Shown in pieces: positions 1-5,706 of a stretch of 30,195 nucleotides of DNA. Under the pieces are notes generated by a model. The model did not search any database. It worked only from the letters and a program-made list of their open reading frames with translations, and had not been told where the DNA came from. Numbering within the stretch: the stretch's first letter is position 1; every line of letters starts with the position of its first letter. The stretch comes from Pseudomonadota bacterium (GTDB lineage: Bacteria; Myxococcota; Myxococcia; Myxococcales; Myxococcaceae), in the NCBI GenBank assembly GCA_023423535.1, contig JAFAFL010000165.1, positions 1 through 30,195 on the forward strand, read 5' to 3'. The translations under genes were made by a program, and so were the position numbers.

Positions 1-118
1 AATAACCGAAGGCGGTTTAGCTCCGATACCCGATTGTGGCCATCAAAAAACTGTCAGAGCGGGACAAAATGAAAAACGGTCGTCAAAAATGAGGAATTTC
101 ATGAAATGCAGGCAACAC

Positions 119-142
119 GAAAAGCCCCGAAGGGGCTGAAGA
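119..142 (-). terminator. Rho-independent terminator of repA
   Basis: Read on the minus strand, the stem AGCCCC-ttc-GGGGCT is followed by a short T tract (TTTTCG). It lies about 30 bases past the repA stop codon, the expected place for the end of the initiator mRNA. In IncI/IncFII-type replicons the stretch after rep also contains CIS and then the origin, so bases 1-118 may be part of that. I see no clear DnaA box or iterons there. Confidence 0.6.
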
Positions 143-169
143 GAGTGCCGATTGTATCAGGCAGCTAAA

Positions 170-1198
170 CTAGTGGGGTGGCGAAGCTGTCAGGGCCAGT
201 TCAAGCTGACGTAGATCCCTGGCTACCAGTTGCTCTAATCTTTCTTTAGTGCACCAGTACGCTTCGTCCGGCGACATACGCTTCAGAATAAACCGTGCAA
301 TTTCGTTTCGCTGTTCATCATACGGCAGTTTTGCAAGGCGATTGGCACGTTTGCGCTTTGCTGCTTTCTCTCGTCGGAACTTGATGGCATCGAGAGAACG
401 CTGCGCATACCAGCGTTTACGAGCCGAGTGAACAGAGATTTCCTCGCCCTCGCGGATAACGCCTTCTTTAATCAGTTGCAGACGGATTTCACTTTCTGCA
501 AGGCGTTTACGTTGCTGTTCCTGAAGTTTCACCAGATCAACTCCCAGCATTTTCCAGCCAGTTTCGGTGATCCAGACGTATTTCGGCAGTCGCTGGCGGG
601 ATTCACGATCCCATATCGTCTTTTCTGACGTTCCCAACGTGCCAAAGGAAACCTGCTCTGCCAGCAGACGGGAAAGGCGCGATACTGTGACTGCGGTTTC
701 AGGAATAACGTTTCCCTTACTGTCTTTTGGACTTATTTCTTCTGCCAGGCGGGAGACAGACATGCCGACAGTGTGCAATCCACGATCACAAAAACTCACA
801 AGTACAACCCATATTGCGTCAAGCAGCCGCTGTTTCTCCGGTCGGAATTTATATTTGCGACCGACACTCTGACGTTTCAGTACATAAAATGGATGCAACG
901 ACATGTGCATTCTGAGTGTGTACTGACCAGTTACCGGGTCTTTTTTAACGAGACGATTGTAAGCGTGGCCCAACTGTCCGCCCAGCGCCTTATAGCTGTC
1001 GGGACGGAACCAGGCTGGATTCTCACACTTTGGCTTAGTGGAATGTTCACCCCGGCGACGTTTTGTTGTTCCGCCTTTGTTTTCCTGGGGGACCAGGAAT
1101 GAGCTTTCAATGCCCGCTTCGTAGTCCTGCCAGAAACGGACCTGCTCTTCCGGTGATAGTTCAGACCAGTGACGTTTGCTAATCACAGCAAGCTGCAC
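170..1198 (-). CDS. repA: RepA/RepZ-type plasmid replication initiator (IncI complex)
   Basis: This 342-residue basic protein opens with MQLAVISKRHWSELSPEEQ and contains KRRRGEHSTKPKCENPAW and GQLGHAYNRLVKKDPVTG. These match what I know of the IncI1/IncB/IncK/IncL-type RepA (RepZ) initiators, which are about 340 aa and act in cis at the origin. The C-terminal half is rich in Arg/Lys (ARKRWYAQRS, FRREKAAKRKRANR), consistent with DNA binding. The chosen start is GTG at 1198, directly after an in-frame TAA. A second GTG at 1186 overlaps the leader-peptide stop and is an alternative. Neither has a Shine-Dalgarno, which fits translation coupled to the leader peptide. The gene points away from the transfer region. 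Family assignment is strong; the exact Inc group (IncI2 suspected) is inference. Confidence 0.9.
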   Translation of the reverse strand: MQLAVISKRHWSELSPEEQVRFWQDYEAGIESSFLVPQENKGGTTKRRRGEHSTKPKCENPAWFRPDSYKALGGQLGHAYNRLVKKDPVTGQYTLRMHMSLHPFYVLKRQSVGRKYKFRPEKQRLLDAIWVVLVSFCDRGLHTVGMSVSRLAEEISPKDSKGNVIPETAVTVSRLSRLLAEQVSFGTLGTSEKTIWDRESRQRLPKYVWITETGWKMLGVDLVKLQEQQRKRLAESEIRLQLIKEGVIREGEEISVHSARKRWYAQRSLDAIKFRREKAAKRKRANRLAKLPYDEQRNEIARFILKRMSPDEAYWCTKERLEQLVARDLRQLELALTASPPH

Positions 1199-1235
1199 TT
1201 AGCTTGCACTGTAAGAGTTGATATTTCCTTCTCAT
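1179..1235 (-). CDS. RepY/TapA-like leader peptide, coupled to repA
   Basis: An 18-codon minus-strand ORF (MRRKYQLLQCKLSAACCD) begins at ATG 1235, nine bases after a GGAG ribosome site. It ends with TAG inside the first codons of repA, overlapping both possible repA GTG starts. In IncI and IncFII replicons a short leader peptide (RepY, TapA) must be translated to open the RNA fold hiding the rep start. Position, overlap and the missing rep Shine-Dalgarno support the same role here. A longer in-frame form from ATG 1250 (23 aa) has no ribosome site. The sequence itself was not recognised; function is by analogy. Confidence 0.5.
   Translation of the reverse strand: MRRKYQLLQCKLSAACCD
1188..1207 (-). 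promoter_or_regulatory. Hairpin enclosing the repA GTG start
   Basis: A perfect 7-bp inverted repeat (GCAAGCT / AGCTTGC) is separated by six bases. The repA GTG at 1198-1196 falls in the loop. In the mRNA this would mask initiation until a ribosome reading the leader peptide melts it. The repeat is seen directly; the masking role is inference from related replicons. Confidence 0.45.
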
Positions 1236-1246
1236 GGAATTAAACT
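1218..1246 (+). promoter_or_regulatory. Candidate promoter of the antisense Inc RNA
   Basis: TTGATA (1218-1223) and TAAACT (1241-1246) are 17 bases apart on the plus strand, a sigma70-like arrangement. Transcription would start near 1253 and run into the hairpin at 1311-1358, as expected for the antisense copy-control RNA. The match is moderate and untested. Confidence 0.35.
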
Positions 1247-1249
1247 CCA

Positions 1250-1274
1250 TTTCAGGTAACAAGCATACCTGAAA
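1250..1274 (-). promoter_or_regulatory. repA leader stem-loop with candidate pseudoknot loop
   Basis: A 9-bp perfect stem (TTTCAGGTA / TACCTGAAA) closes a 7-base loop, TGCTTGT on the repA mRNA. The loop bases UGCUUG can pair with CAGGCA in the loop of the upstream stem-loop (mRNA at 1335-1330), with one G-U pair. IncI-type rep mRNAs are activated by such a loop-loop pseudoknot, so this is the natural candidate for the activator stem-loop. Stem and loop complementarity are seen; function is inferred. Confidence 0.45.
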
Positions 1275-1364
1275 TAAAACGTTATCAGCTCAAGGCTCGG
1301 CCTTGAGGGCAACCCCCGCTAATCTACGCTGCCTGGAAAACACGAGATTACGGGGGTTTTCTTT
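1253..1364 (+). ncRNA. inc: Antisense incompatibility (copy-control) RNA
   Basis: The stem AACCCCCG-TAATCT / AGATTA-CGGGGGTT spans 1311-1358 with a large loop containing TGCCTGGAAAA (1330-1340). It is followed by TTTTCTTT, so on the plus strand it is its own rho-independent terminator. A second perfect 8-bp hairpin (CTCAAGGC-tcg-GCCTTGAG) lies at 1289-1307. It sits just upstream of, and antisense to, the repA leader, as in IncI/IncL/IncFII replicons, where it blocks leader-peptide translation and the pseudoknot. The 5' end is a guess from the candidate promoter. Confidence 0.7.
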
Positions 1365-1790
1365 ATCTGAAATTTACGTTCTTGAACAAAATTTCAGCAC
1401 CTCGTTTTCTGCATTTACAAATCGCGGAAAACTTGCCTGCAAATTTAGCAGCATGGGCGCAATCGATCAACGATGTTCAAGCCTGGCTCGTTTCCTTTTT
1501 GATTCAGCACACATCTCTGACTGCTTCAAAATCGTTTTCAGAACAGCTACTGAAGCCCCTTCTTTACTGACGTTCCCCATACAAAACCTTACAAAATCAG
1601 AAATTCAGAATTTTGTATATTCAAAAAAGATTTTTTGACTACATACACCCACTCACACGATCGAATAAACCACACAAACAGTATTATCTAGATTTTTAGA
1701 TCGTACATCATTTAACAAATAGAATATTATTCTGTTTTTTAGATGTTATCCAGCTCATTAGATCGCTCTTATGGCATTGACAGGTTTTAA
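1365..1790. other. AT-rich non-coding stretch with palindromes
   Basis: No convincing gene. Visible structure includes an 8-bp inverted repeat TACAAAAT / ATTTTGTA (1590-1617) and the 13-bp palindrome AGAATA-T-TATTCT (1721-1733). Three TTAGAT-containing motifs occur near 1695, 1736 and 1758 at uneven spacing. The repA mRNA promoter should lie somewhere in the repA-proximal part on the minus strand, but I cannot point to a strong one. Confidence 0.4.
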
Positions 1791-2087
1791 ATGTCGCACA
1801 CACAATACTATCCAGATGATTGTAAAAAGCTCGTTCATCGCGTTTTTTGTGCTCATTGCCTGGAAAATGAGCACTCTTTGACGCCCGTTAGAACGCTTGT
1901 CATCTCATGCTCTTTAACAACCCCGGACAGCGGTCATTGCCTAAAGCCCTGGCATAAGGAGGTTATTATTCGTGCATTTCAAGCACCGCTGGCATCAGTC
2001 AGCAACGGGCTACGTAACAGAGTGACGTGCCGCGCCATCTACACAGGTAACGACTCTTTATCCGCAAATATCATTCTGCATACTTAA
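1791..2087 (+). CDS. Doubtful 98-aa ORF, unknown
   Basis: ATG-initiated ORF with no recognisable domain. It is rich in Cys/His (five Cys) and has no clear ribosome site before ATG 1791. It spans a perfect hairpin at 1849-1874 and ends inside the inverted repeat at 2085-2096, so the region may work as RNA rather than protein. It also overlaps the tiny GTG ORF at 1972-2025, which has a far better ribosome site. I list it because nothing else explains the stretch. Confidence 0.25.
   Translation: MSHTQYYPDDCKKLVHRVFCAHCLENEHSLTPVRTLVISCSLTTPDSGHCLKPWHKEVIIRAFQAPLASVSNGLRNRVTCRAIYTGNDSLSANIILHT
1849..1874. ncRNA. Perfect hairpin sharing its loop with the Inc RNA
   Basis: A 9-bp perfect stem (GTGCTCATT / AATGAGCAC) surrounds GCCTGGAA. 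The 11 bases TGCCTGGAAAA at 1857-1867 are identical, in the same orientation, to the loop region of the copy-control RNA at 1330-1340. If transcribed on the plus strand it would present the same loop to the repA mRNA; on the minus strand it would mimic the target. No T tract follows on the plus strand, so it is not a terminator. Role unknown. Confidence 0.4.
1972..2025 (+). CDS. Possible 17-aa leader-like peptide
   Basis: GTG 1972 is preceded by TAAGGAGG (1955-1962), one of the best Shine-Dalgarno matches in this region. It opens a 17-codon frame (MHFKHRWHQSATGYVTE) ending in TGA. The strength of the ribosome site is the main argument. It could be a leader peptide for the structured region downstream, or chance. 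Confidence 0.25.
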   Translation: MHFKHRWHQSATGYVTE

Positions 2088-2211
2088 ACCCCCTTATTTG
2101 GTGAACTCGCGTTGAGTTAATCTCACTCACTCTCTCCCTGAGCAAGTCGTACAGGCTGCAACGCAGAAGTACACCAGATTTGCCAGTCTCCACTCCAGGT
2201 AAGGGGGTTTA
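2085..2211 (+). promoter_or_regulatory. Structured 5' leader masking a ribosome site
   Basis: The 12-bp repeat TAAACCCCCTTA (2085-2096) is perfectly complementary to TAAGGGGGTTTA (2200-2211). About 100 bases lie between the arms, including a small AACTC-gcgtt-GAGTT hairpin at 2104-2118. The right arm contains the AAGGGGG ribosome site of the 19-aa ORF starting at 2215, so folding would hide it. The element lies about 125 bases before the CaiF/GrlA-type regulator gene. Confidence 0.45.
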
Positions 2212-2214
2212 GCT

Positions 2215-2274
2215 ATGCATGATGATGAACAATCAGATAAAGAGCCTGTAGTGAGTGGCTGCAACTTTTCATAA
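2215..2274 (+). CDS. Possible 19-aa leader peptide
   Basis: ATG 2215 follows AAGGGGG by about seven bases and opens a 19-residue frame (MHDDEQSDKEPVVSGCNFS), ending 61 bases before the regulator start. The ribosome site is half of the long inverted repeat, suggesting a controlled leader peptide upstream of the regulator. No homologue recognised. Confidence 0.35.
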   Translation: MHDDEQSDKEPVVSGCNFS

Positions 2275-2335
2275 TTAGCTTATGACGCTGTATTCCGGGG
2301 ATGTTTCTATTTCAGACAAACAACCGGGAGAAAAT

Positions 2336-2788
2336 ATGGCGCGTAAGTTAAAAATTAATCCTGTCATTCCTGAATGTGTGGCAGATTTGAAAGGATATCC
2401 ACTCTATATCATCGTGGCTTATTGGGGATTAAGAAATAATAAAACGCTCACAACAATGGATGTTAGCCGTAATTTCCTTATTACACAGCAACAATCTTAT
2501 GATGTGCTTACCTACATTTACCAGGAAGCACAGAAGCAGATAACAGCAACTAAACGAACACTATTTAACGAGCACAAAAGAAGAATTAGCGCGTTCAGGA
2601 TTCTTGATATTGACAAAGGCATATTGCGCACCCCAAAAAAAGAGATTGCATATGCCAGCTACGACAATATACCAACTGTCACAATGAAAAGTACCCGTTG
2701 TGAGATCCAGGATAGTTTTACAGAACTGCGCCGCTGGATGTGTTCAAGAAAGACAGGTGATCGAGTGGAGGTATTTTTGAATGCCTAA
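2336..2788 (+). CDS. CaiF/GrlA-family transcriptional regulator
   Basis: From ATG 2336 the protein is 150 aa. This start has a GGGAG ribosome site six bases upstream; an in-frame ATG at 2282 (168 aa) lacks one. Residues 10-60 (IPECVADLKGYPLYIIVAYW, then TTMDVSRNFLITQQQ) match the CaiF/GrlA helix-turn-helix pattern known from the LEE activator GrlA and the carnitine activator CaiF. Related genes are found beside conjugation operons. It lies at the head of a long, almost gapless co-directional run of transfer genes, so a transcriptional control role for transfer is a reasonable inference. The last 8 bases overlap the next gene. Confidence 0.75.
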   Translation: MARKLKINPVIPECVADLKGYPLYIIVAYWGLRNNKTLTTMDVSRNFLITQQQSYDVLTYIYQEAQKQITATKRTLFNEHKRRISAFRILDIDKGILRTPKKEIAYASYDNIPTVTMKSTRCEIQDSFTELRRWMCSRKTGDRVEVFLNA

Positions 2789-2975
2789 GTACCAAATAAA
2801 CGCAACCATCAAAAAACCAGGTGGTGGCCCCGTGAAATGGACTCATTACAGCGACTTCCCTATGACCGCTGAAGAATGCAGAAAAAACTTCTCAAAAGAA
2901 AAAGAAGCAGGAAAGTGTTTTTCTGTTGATGTTCATATTTCAGATTTCATTTGCAAAGAGATACATCCACAGTGA
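2781..2975 (+). CDS. Small conserved-looking protein, unknown
   Basis: A 64-aa basic soluble protein (MPKYQINATIKKPGGGPVKW...) that starts inside the last codons of the regulator gene, suggesting translational coupling. The GGAGG run at 2767-2771, ten bases before its ATG, serves as ribosome site. I have an impression of similar short proteins on other enterobacterial conjugative plasmids but cannot name a domain. Function unknown. Confidence 0.7.
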   Translation: MPKYQINATIKKPGGGPVKWTHYSDFPMTAEECRKNFSKEKEAGKCFSVDVHISDFICKEIHPQ

Positions 2976-2996
2976 TGAATTGGGAGAGGATTAATC

Positions 2997-3974
2997 ATGA
3001 TTGACGCTATAATTACGCCAATAGTTACATCTATTCCGTTACTCTTATTAATTTTAGTTGCGCTGATATTCGTTAAATCTGCCGTCAAAATCGTGCCACA
3101 AGGTAATGCCTGGACAGTGGAACGCTTTGGTAAATATACCCATACGCTTTCCCCCGGTCTTCACTTCCTGATCCCGTTTATGGACCGCATAGGTCAACGG
3201 ATCAACATGATGGAAACCGTCCTGGATATTCCTAAACAGGAAGTTATTTCGAAAGACAATGCAAACGTAACTATCGATGCTGTTTGTTTTGTCCAGGTCA
3301 TTGATGCAGCGAAGGCAGCTTATGAAGTCGATAATCTTGCATCAGCTATTTCAAATCTTGTTATGACCAATATCCGAACTGTCGTTGGTGGAATGAATCT
3401 CGACGATATGCTTTCTCAACGTGACAGCATCAATTCTAAACTGTTAACGGTTGTCGATTATGCGACTGACCCGTGGGGAATTAAGGTCACACGTATTGAA
3501 ATTCGGGATGTTAAACCACCAAAAGAACTGACTGAAGCGATGAACGCGCAAATGAAAGCGGAACGAACTAAGCGTGCCCGGATTCTTGAAGCGGAAGGTA
3601 TACGCCAGTCAGAAATTCTGAAGGCAGAAGGGGAAAAACAGTCTCAAATACTGAAAGCAGAAGGGGAACGGCAATCAGCATTTCTTCAGTCTGAAGCACG
3701 CGAACGTCAGGCAGAAGCGGAAGCTCGCGCAACAAAACTGGTGTCGGATGCAATCGCTGAAGGTGATGTTCAGTCTGTTAATTACTTTATTGCGCAGAAA
3801 TACACTGAAGCACTCCAGGCAATTGGCACTGCATCAAACAGTAAACTGGTTATGATGCCTCTTGATTCAAGTAGCCTGGTGAGTTCGGTTGCAGGTATCA
3901 GTGAACTGCTAAAAAACGTATCACAGGATACTCCCAAAGTTGATATGAAACAGGCTCAACAGTATTTGTCTTAA
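2997..3974 (+). CDS. SPFH/Band 7 membrane protein (QmcA/stomatin-like)
   Basis: 325 aa. An N-terminal membrane anchor (about residues 8-27) is followed by an SPFH/Band 7 domain with the usual signatures: VERFGKY, SPGLHFLIPF, VISKDNANVTIDAV and WGIKVTRIEIRDVKPP. A long charged coiled coil (about 180-245) contains near-identical units (SEILKAEGEKQ, SQILKAEGERQ). Length and order match E. coli QmcA (about 305 aa). SPFH proteins form large oligomeric cages or membrane microdomains and often pair with NfeD proteins, as here. Ribosome site GGAGAGG precedes ATG 2997. Its presence among transfer genes is unusual; it may organise the membrane around the secretion machine, but that is inference. Confidence 0.9.
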   Translation: MIDAIITPIVTSIPLLLLILVALIFVKSAVKIVPQGNAWTVERFGKYTHTLSPGLHFLIPFMDRIGQRINMMETVLDIPKQEVISKDNANVTIDAVCFVQVIDAAKAAYEVDNLASAISNLVMTNIRTVVGGMNLDDMLSQRDSINSKLLTVVDYATDPWGIKVTRIEIRDVKPPKELTEAMNAQMKAERTKRARILEAEGIRQSEILKAEGEKQSQILKAEGERQSAFLQSEARERQAEAEARATKLVSDAIAEGDVQSVNYFIAQKYTEALQAIGTASNSKLVMMPLDSSSLVSSVAGISELLKNVSQDTPKVDMKQAQQYLS

Positions 3975-3983
3975 ACAGATACC

Positions 3984-4015
3984 GGACGGTGACAATATTG
4001 TTTTAATCACCGTCC
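3984..4015 (+). promoter_or_regulatory. Intercistronic hairpin between the SPFH and NfeD genes
   Basis: A perfect 9-bp stem (GGACGGTGA / TCACCGTCC) with a 14-base loop sits between the two genes. No T run follows, so it is more likely an mRNA processing or stabilising hairpin that sets the ratio of the two products than a terminator. Confidence 0.45.
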
Positions 4016-4035
4016 TTATCTCATGGAGATTAACG

Positions 4036-4479
4036 ATGTTCTGGTTTACGCTGTTTCTTCTTTGTATTGCCCTTGAAATTATAACCGGAACGGGATGGTT
4101 ACTCGTAATCAGTCTTGGTGCATTATCAAGCGCCATTGTGGGCTTTTTTCTTACGATATCACAAGAAGCCAATATATGCTTCTTTGCGTCAATCAGCATA
4201 CTGACGTCGATAATTAAGTTCTTCTATGACAAAAAACATAAGAATTTAGATACTCTCCTGGTGAACACAGGGCATTCACGTTTTAAAGGAAAAGAATTTA
4301 CGCTCAGTGACGATATTGTTAACGGCAAGGGGCAATTACTTATTGGTGATACATTCTGGCCAGTTGAGACGTTACACAATGAAAACTACCCTGCGGGAAC
4401 AAGAGTTATTGTTACAGACATGCAAGGAATAACACTTAAAGTCATGACCATCGAAGACAAGAATGAAAACAAGGAATAA
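4036..4479 (+). CDS. NfeD-family membrane protein (YbbJ-like)
   Basis: 147 aa. Two or three membrane helices in the first ~70 residues (FWFTLFLLCIALEI..., GALSSAIVGFFL, FFASISILTSI) are followed by an OB-fold-like NfeD C-terminal domain with VNGKGQLLIGDTFWPV and GTRVIVTDMQGITLKV. These correspond closely to the E. coli YbbJ pattern as I recall it (VNGRGHMRVGDSSWPV). No N-terminal ClpP-like protease domain, so this is the short NfeD1b form. It is the usual partner of the SPFH protein encoded just upstream, and probably acts with it in the inner membrane. TGGAG precedes the ATG. Confidence 0.85.
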   Translation: MFWFTLFLLCIALEIITGTGWLLVISLGALSSAIVGFFLTISQEANICFFASISILTSIIKFFYDKKHKNLDTLLVNTGHSRFKGKEFTLSDDIVNGKGQLLIGDTFWPVETLHNENYPAGTRVIVTDMQGITLKVMTIEDKNENKE

Positions 4480-4482
4480 ATC

Positions 4483-4653
4483 ATGCATCTTTCGTTGTTA
4501 ATTCTGCTTACAGGAGCAGCGATGAATGCACTATGTATTTTTATTATCAGACTTCTGGATAAGGATTTTATTGAAGCCTACAAAAAAACGCTAAAAAACA
4601 TTACTGCATTACATATTTTATTGATGGTGTTAAGTGTCACAGGAATAGTATGA
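4483..4653 (+). CDS. 56-aa membrane protein, unknown
   Basis: A short frame from ATG 4483 to TGA 4653 that starts three bases after the NfeD stop, with AAGGAA as ribosome site. It encodes two hydrophobic segments (LSLLILLTGAAMNALCIFII and ALHILLMVLSVTGIV) joined by a charged loop (RLLDKDFIEAYKKTLKN). Tight spacing, a good ribosome site and membrane topology argue that it is real. It may be a partner of the SPFH/NfeD pair. No family recognised. Confidence 0.65.
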   Translation: MHLSLLILLTGAAMNALCIFIIRLLDKDFIEAYKKTLKNITALHILLMVLSVTGIV

Positions 4654-4663
4654 GGAAAATTAA

Positions 4664-4876
4664 ATGCGAAACGCAAATGAAGGAGTATCTCTTTCAGAGA
4701 TTGTAACTAAAGCCACATTACGCAAATTTGGTATTAGAGGTGTAAATAAATATCGCCTGCGTTACGTTGAAAATGAGCATATCGTTTTCGACCCGGTTAC
4801 AGGTCGGGAAGTTCCGGCAGAACGGACTTGTATCAATGAACTTGTTGAAGCTCTCGCGATGGAAGCAACAACGTGA
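4664..4876 (+). CDS. Small protein, unknown
   Basis: 70 aa, soluble, with a basic N-terminal half and an acidic C-terminus (INELVEALAMEATT). TGAGGA (4651-4656) eight bases before the ATG serves as ribosome site and overlaps the preceding stop. Genes on both sides are closely packed in the same direction. No domain recognised. Confidence 0.65.
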   Translation: MRNANEGVSLSEIVTKATLRKFGIRGVNKYRLRYVENEHIVFDPVTGREVPAERTCINELVEALAMEATT

Positions 4877-4908
4877 GAAGGTGACAGCCCCCTGAAGGAT
4901 ACGATGAA

Positions 4909-5166
4909 ATGTACAGAAAAAAACATCACCTAATAAAAATAATTTTATTAAAAATGGCGTGCAATGTTTTTTCTTTCCTGCTGGGTGCTTTCATACTTTC
5001 AGCACCGTTTGTCTTTTATACATTAATCGGTTCAGTTCTGAATGCCGTTATTCATTTCACCTTTTCTTTGCCTTTAGCCACCATATTCCTGGTTTATGCT
5101 TATTCAGGCTTTGAAGAAAGCATTTATTTATTCAGGGCATACAAATATGACTCAAGCAAAAGCTAA
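4909..5166 (+). CDS. Small inner-membrane protein, unknown
   Basis: 85 aa with a short basic N-terminus (MYRKKHHLIK). Two to three hydrophobic segments follow, covering about residues 10-65 (VFSFLLGAFILSAPFVFYTLI, FTFSLPLATIFLVYAY). AAGGATACG lies before the start. The end overlaps the next gene by 20 bases. A membrane accessory protein of the transfer system is possible, but no family is recognised. Confidence 0.6.
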   Translation: MYRKKHHLIKIILLKMACNVFSFLLGAFILSAPFVFYTLIGSVLNAVIHFTFSLPLATIFLVYAYSGFEESIYLFRAYKYDSSKS

Positions 5167-5449
5167 TCTGAGAAAACTTCGCCGTGCACGTTATGTCCCC
5201 CCTCGAACAGTAAAGAAAAGCATAGCGAATACAGAACGTGTCGTTTCAAAAGCAATTACCGGCTGTGGTGTCTTCCGTGATATACCACAAGTAAAAATCA
5301 ATCTCATCGAAACAAGGAAAATTTTACAAATCGAACTGGCTTTATCCATTGCTAACTTATCTGAGGCGAATCCAATTGAGATACGAAAAAAAATCAAAAG
5401 CATTGACCGACAATTATCTTCAACCTCAAAAATCAGAACTACATTATGA
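5147..5449 (+). CDS. 100-aa basic protein, unknown
   Basis: From ATG 5147 the product is 100 aa. It has a very basic N-terminus (QAKANLRKLRRARYVPPRTVKKS) and a helical C-terminal half (IEIRKKIKSIDRQL). An in-frame start at 5096 would add 17 residues but would lie well inside the preceding gene; the 20-base overlap from 5147 is more typical. The stop overlaps the next start (ATGA). The charge suggests nucleic acid or membrane-surface contact. Function unknown. Confidence 0.6.
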   Translation: MTQAKANLRKLRRARYVPPRTVKKSIANTERVVSKAITGCGVFRDIPQVKINLIETRKILQIELALSIANLSEANPIEIRKKIKSIDRQLSSTSKIRTTL

Positions 5450-5703
5450 AAAAAAACGACGATTTAATCACTTTACCATCTCATAATAGCCACGCTCTCG
5501 ATTACATCATTAAAAAAGCGTTTACACCACGTAAAACCAAAACATCGACAGCGACCCACAACGTTTATAGTTACAATAAAGAAGAATCCACATTAAATTT
5601 CCAAAAAATTGGAGAAGCAATTTTTTTCGGCACAGACCTGGTAATTAAGTTGAAGCCAAATATTAGTGCCTCTGGTGAACTCTTCATCTGCCAGAAGGAC
5701 TAA
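5446..5703 (+). CDS. 85-aa protein, unknown
   Basis: Starts in an ATGA overlap with the gene before it and ends four bases before the VirB6 gene, so it is probably translated as part of the same transcript. The sequence is soluble and Lys/Thr-rich in the middle (TPRKTKTSTATHN) with no recognised domain. Its position next to VirB6 hints at a transfer accessory role only by context. Confidence 0.6.
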   Translation: MKKNDDLITLPSHNSHALDYIIKKAFTPRKTKTSTATHNVYSYNKEESTLNFQKIGEAIFFGTDLVIKLKPNISASGELFICQKD

Positions 5704-5706
5704 GCT

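Noticed and set aside
249..1102. Several plus-strand ORFs of 60-109 aa opposite repA
   Set aside because: Shadows of repA on the other strand, without ribosome sites or recognisable domains.
1303..1638. 111-aa plus-strand ORF over the Inc RNA
   Set aside because: It covers the copy-control hairpin, has no ribosome site and no protein-like conservation features; the RNA explains the sequence better.
1745..1753. TTATCCA-like DnaA box
   Set aside because: It does not match the full TTATCCACA box and stands alone on the wrong side of the initiator gene.
3595..3690. Short tandem repeats in the SPFH gene
   Set aside because: They are coiled-coil codon repeats (ILKAEGE units) inside a normal SPFH protein, not a DNA repeat element.
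5096..5146. Earlier start of the 100-aa basic protein
   Set aside because: It would overlap the preceding membrane protein gene by 71 bases; ATG 5147 gives a normal small overlap.
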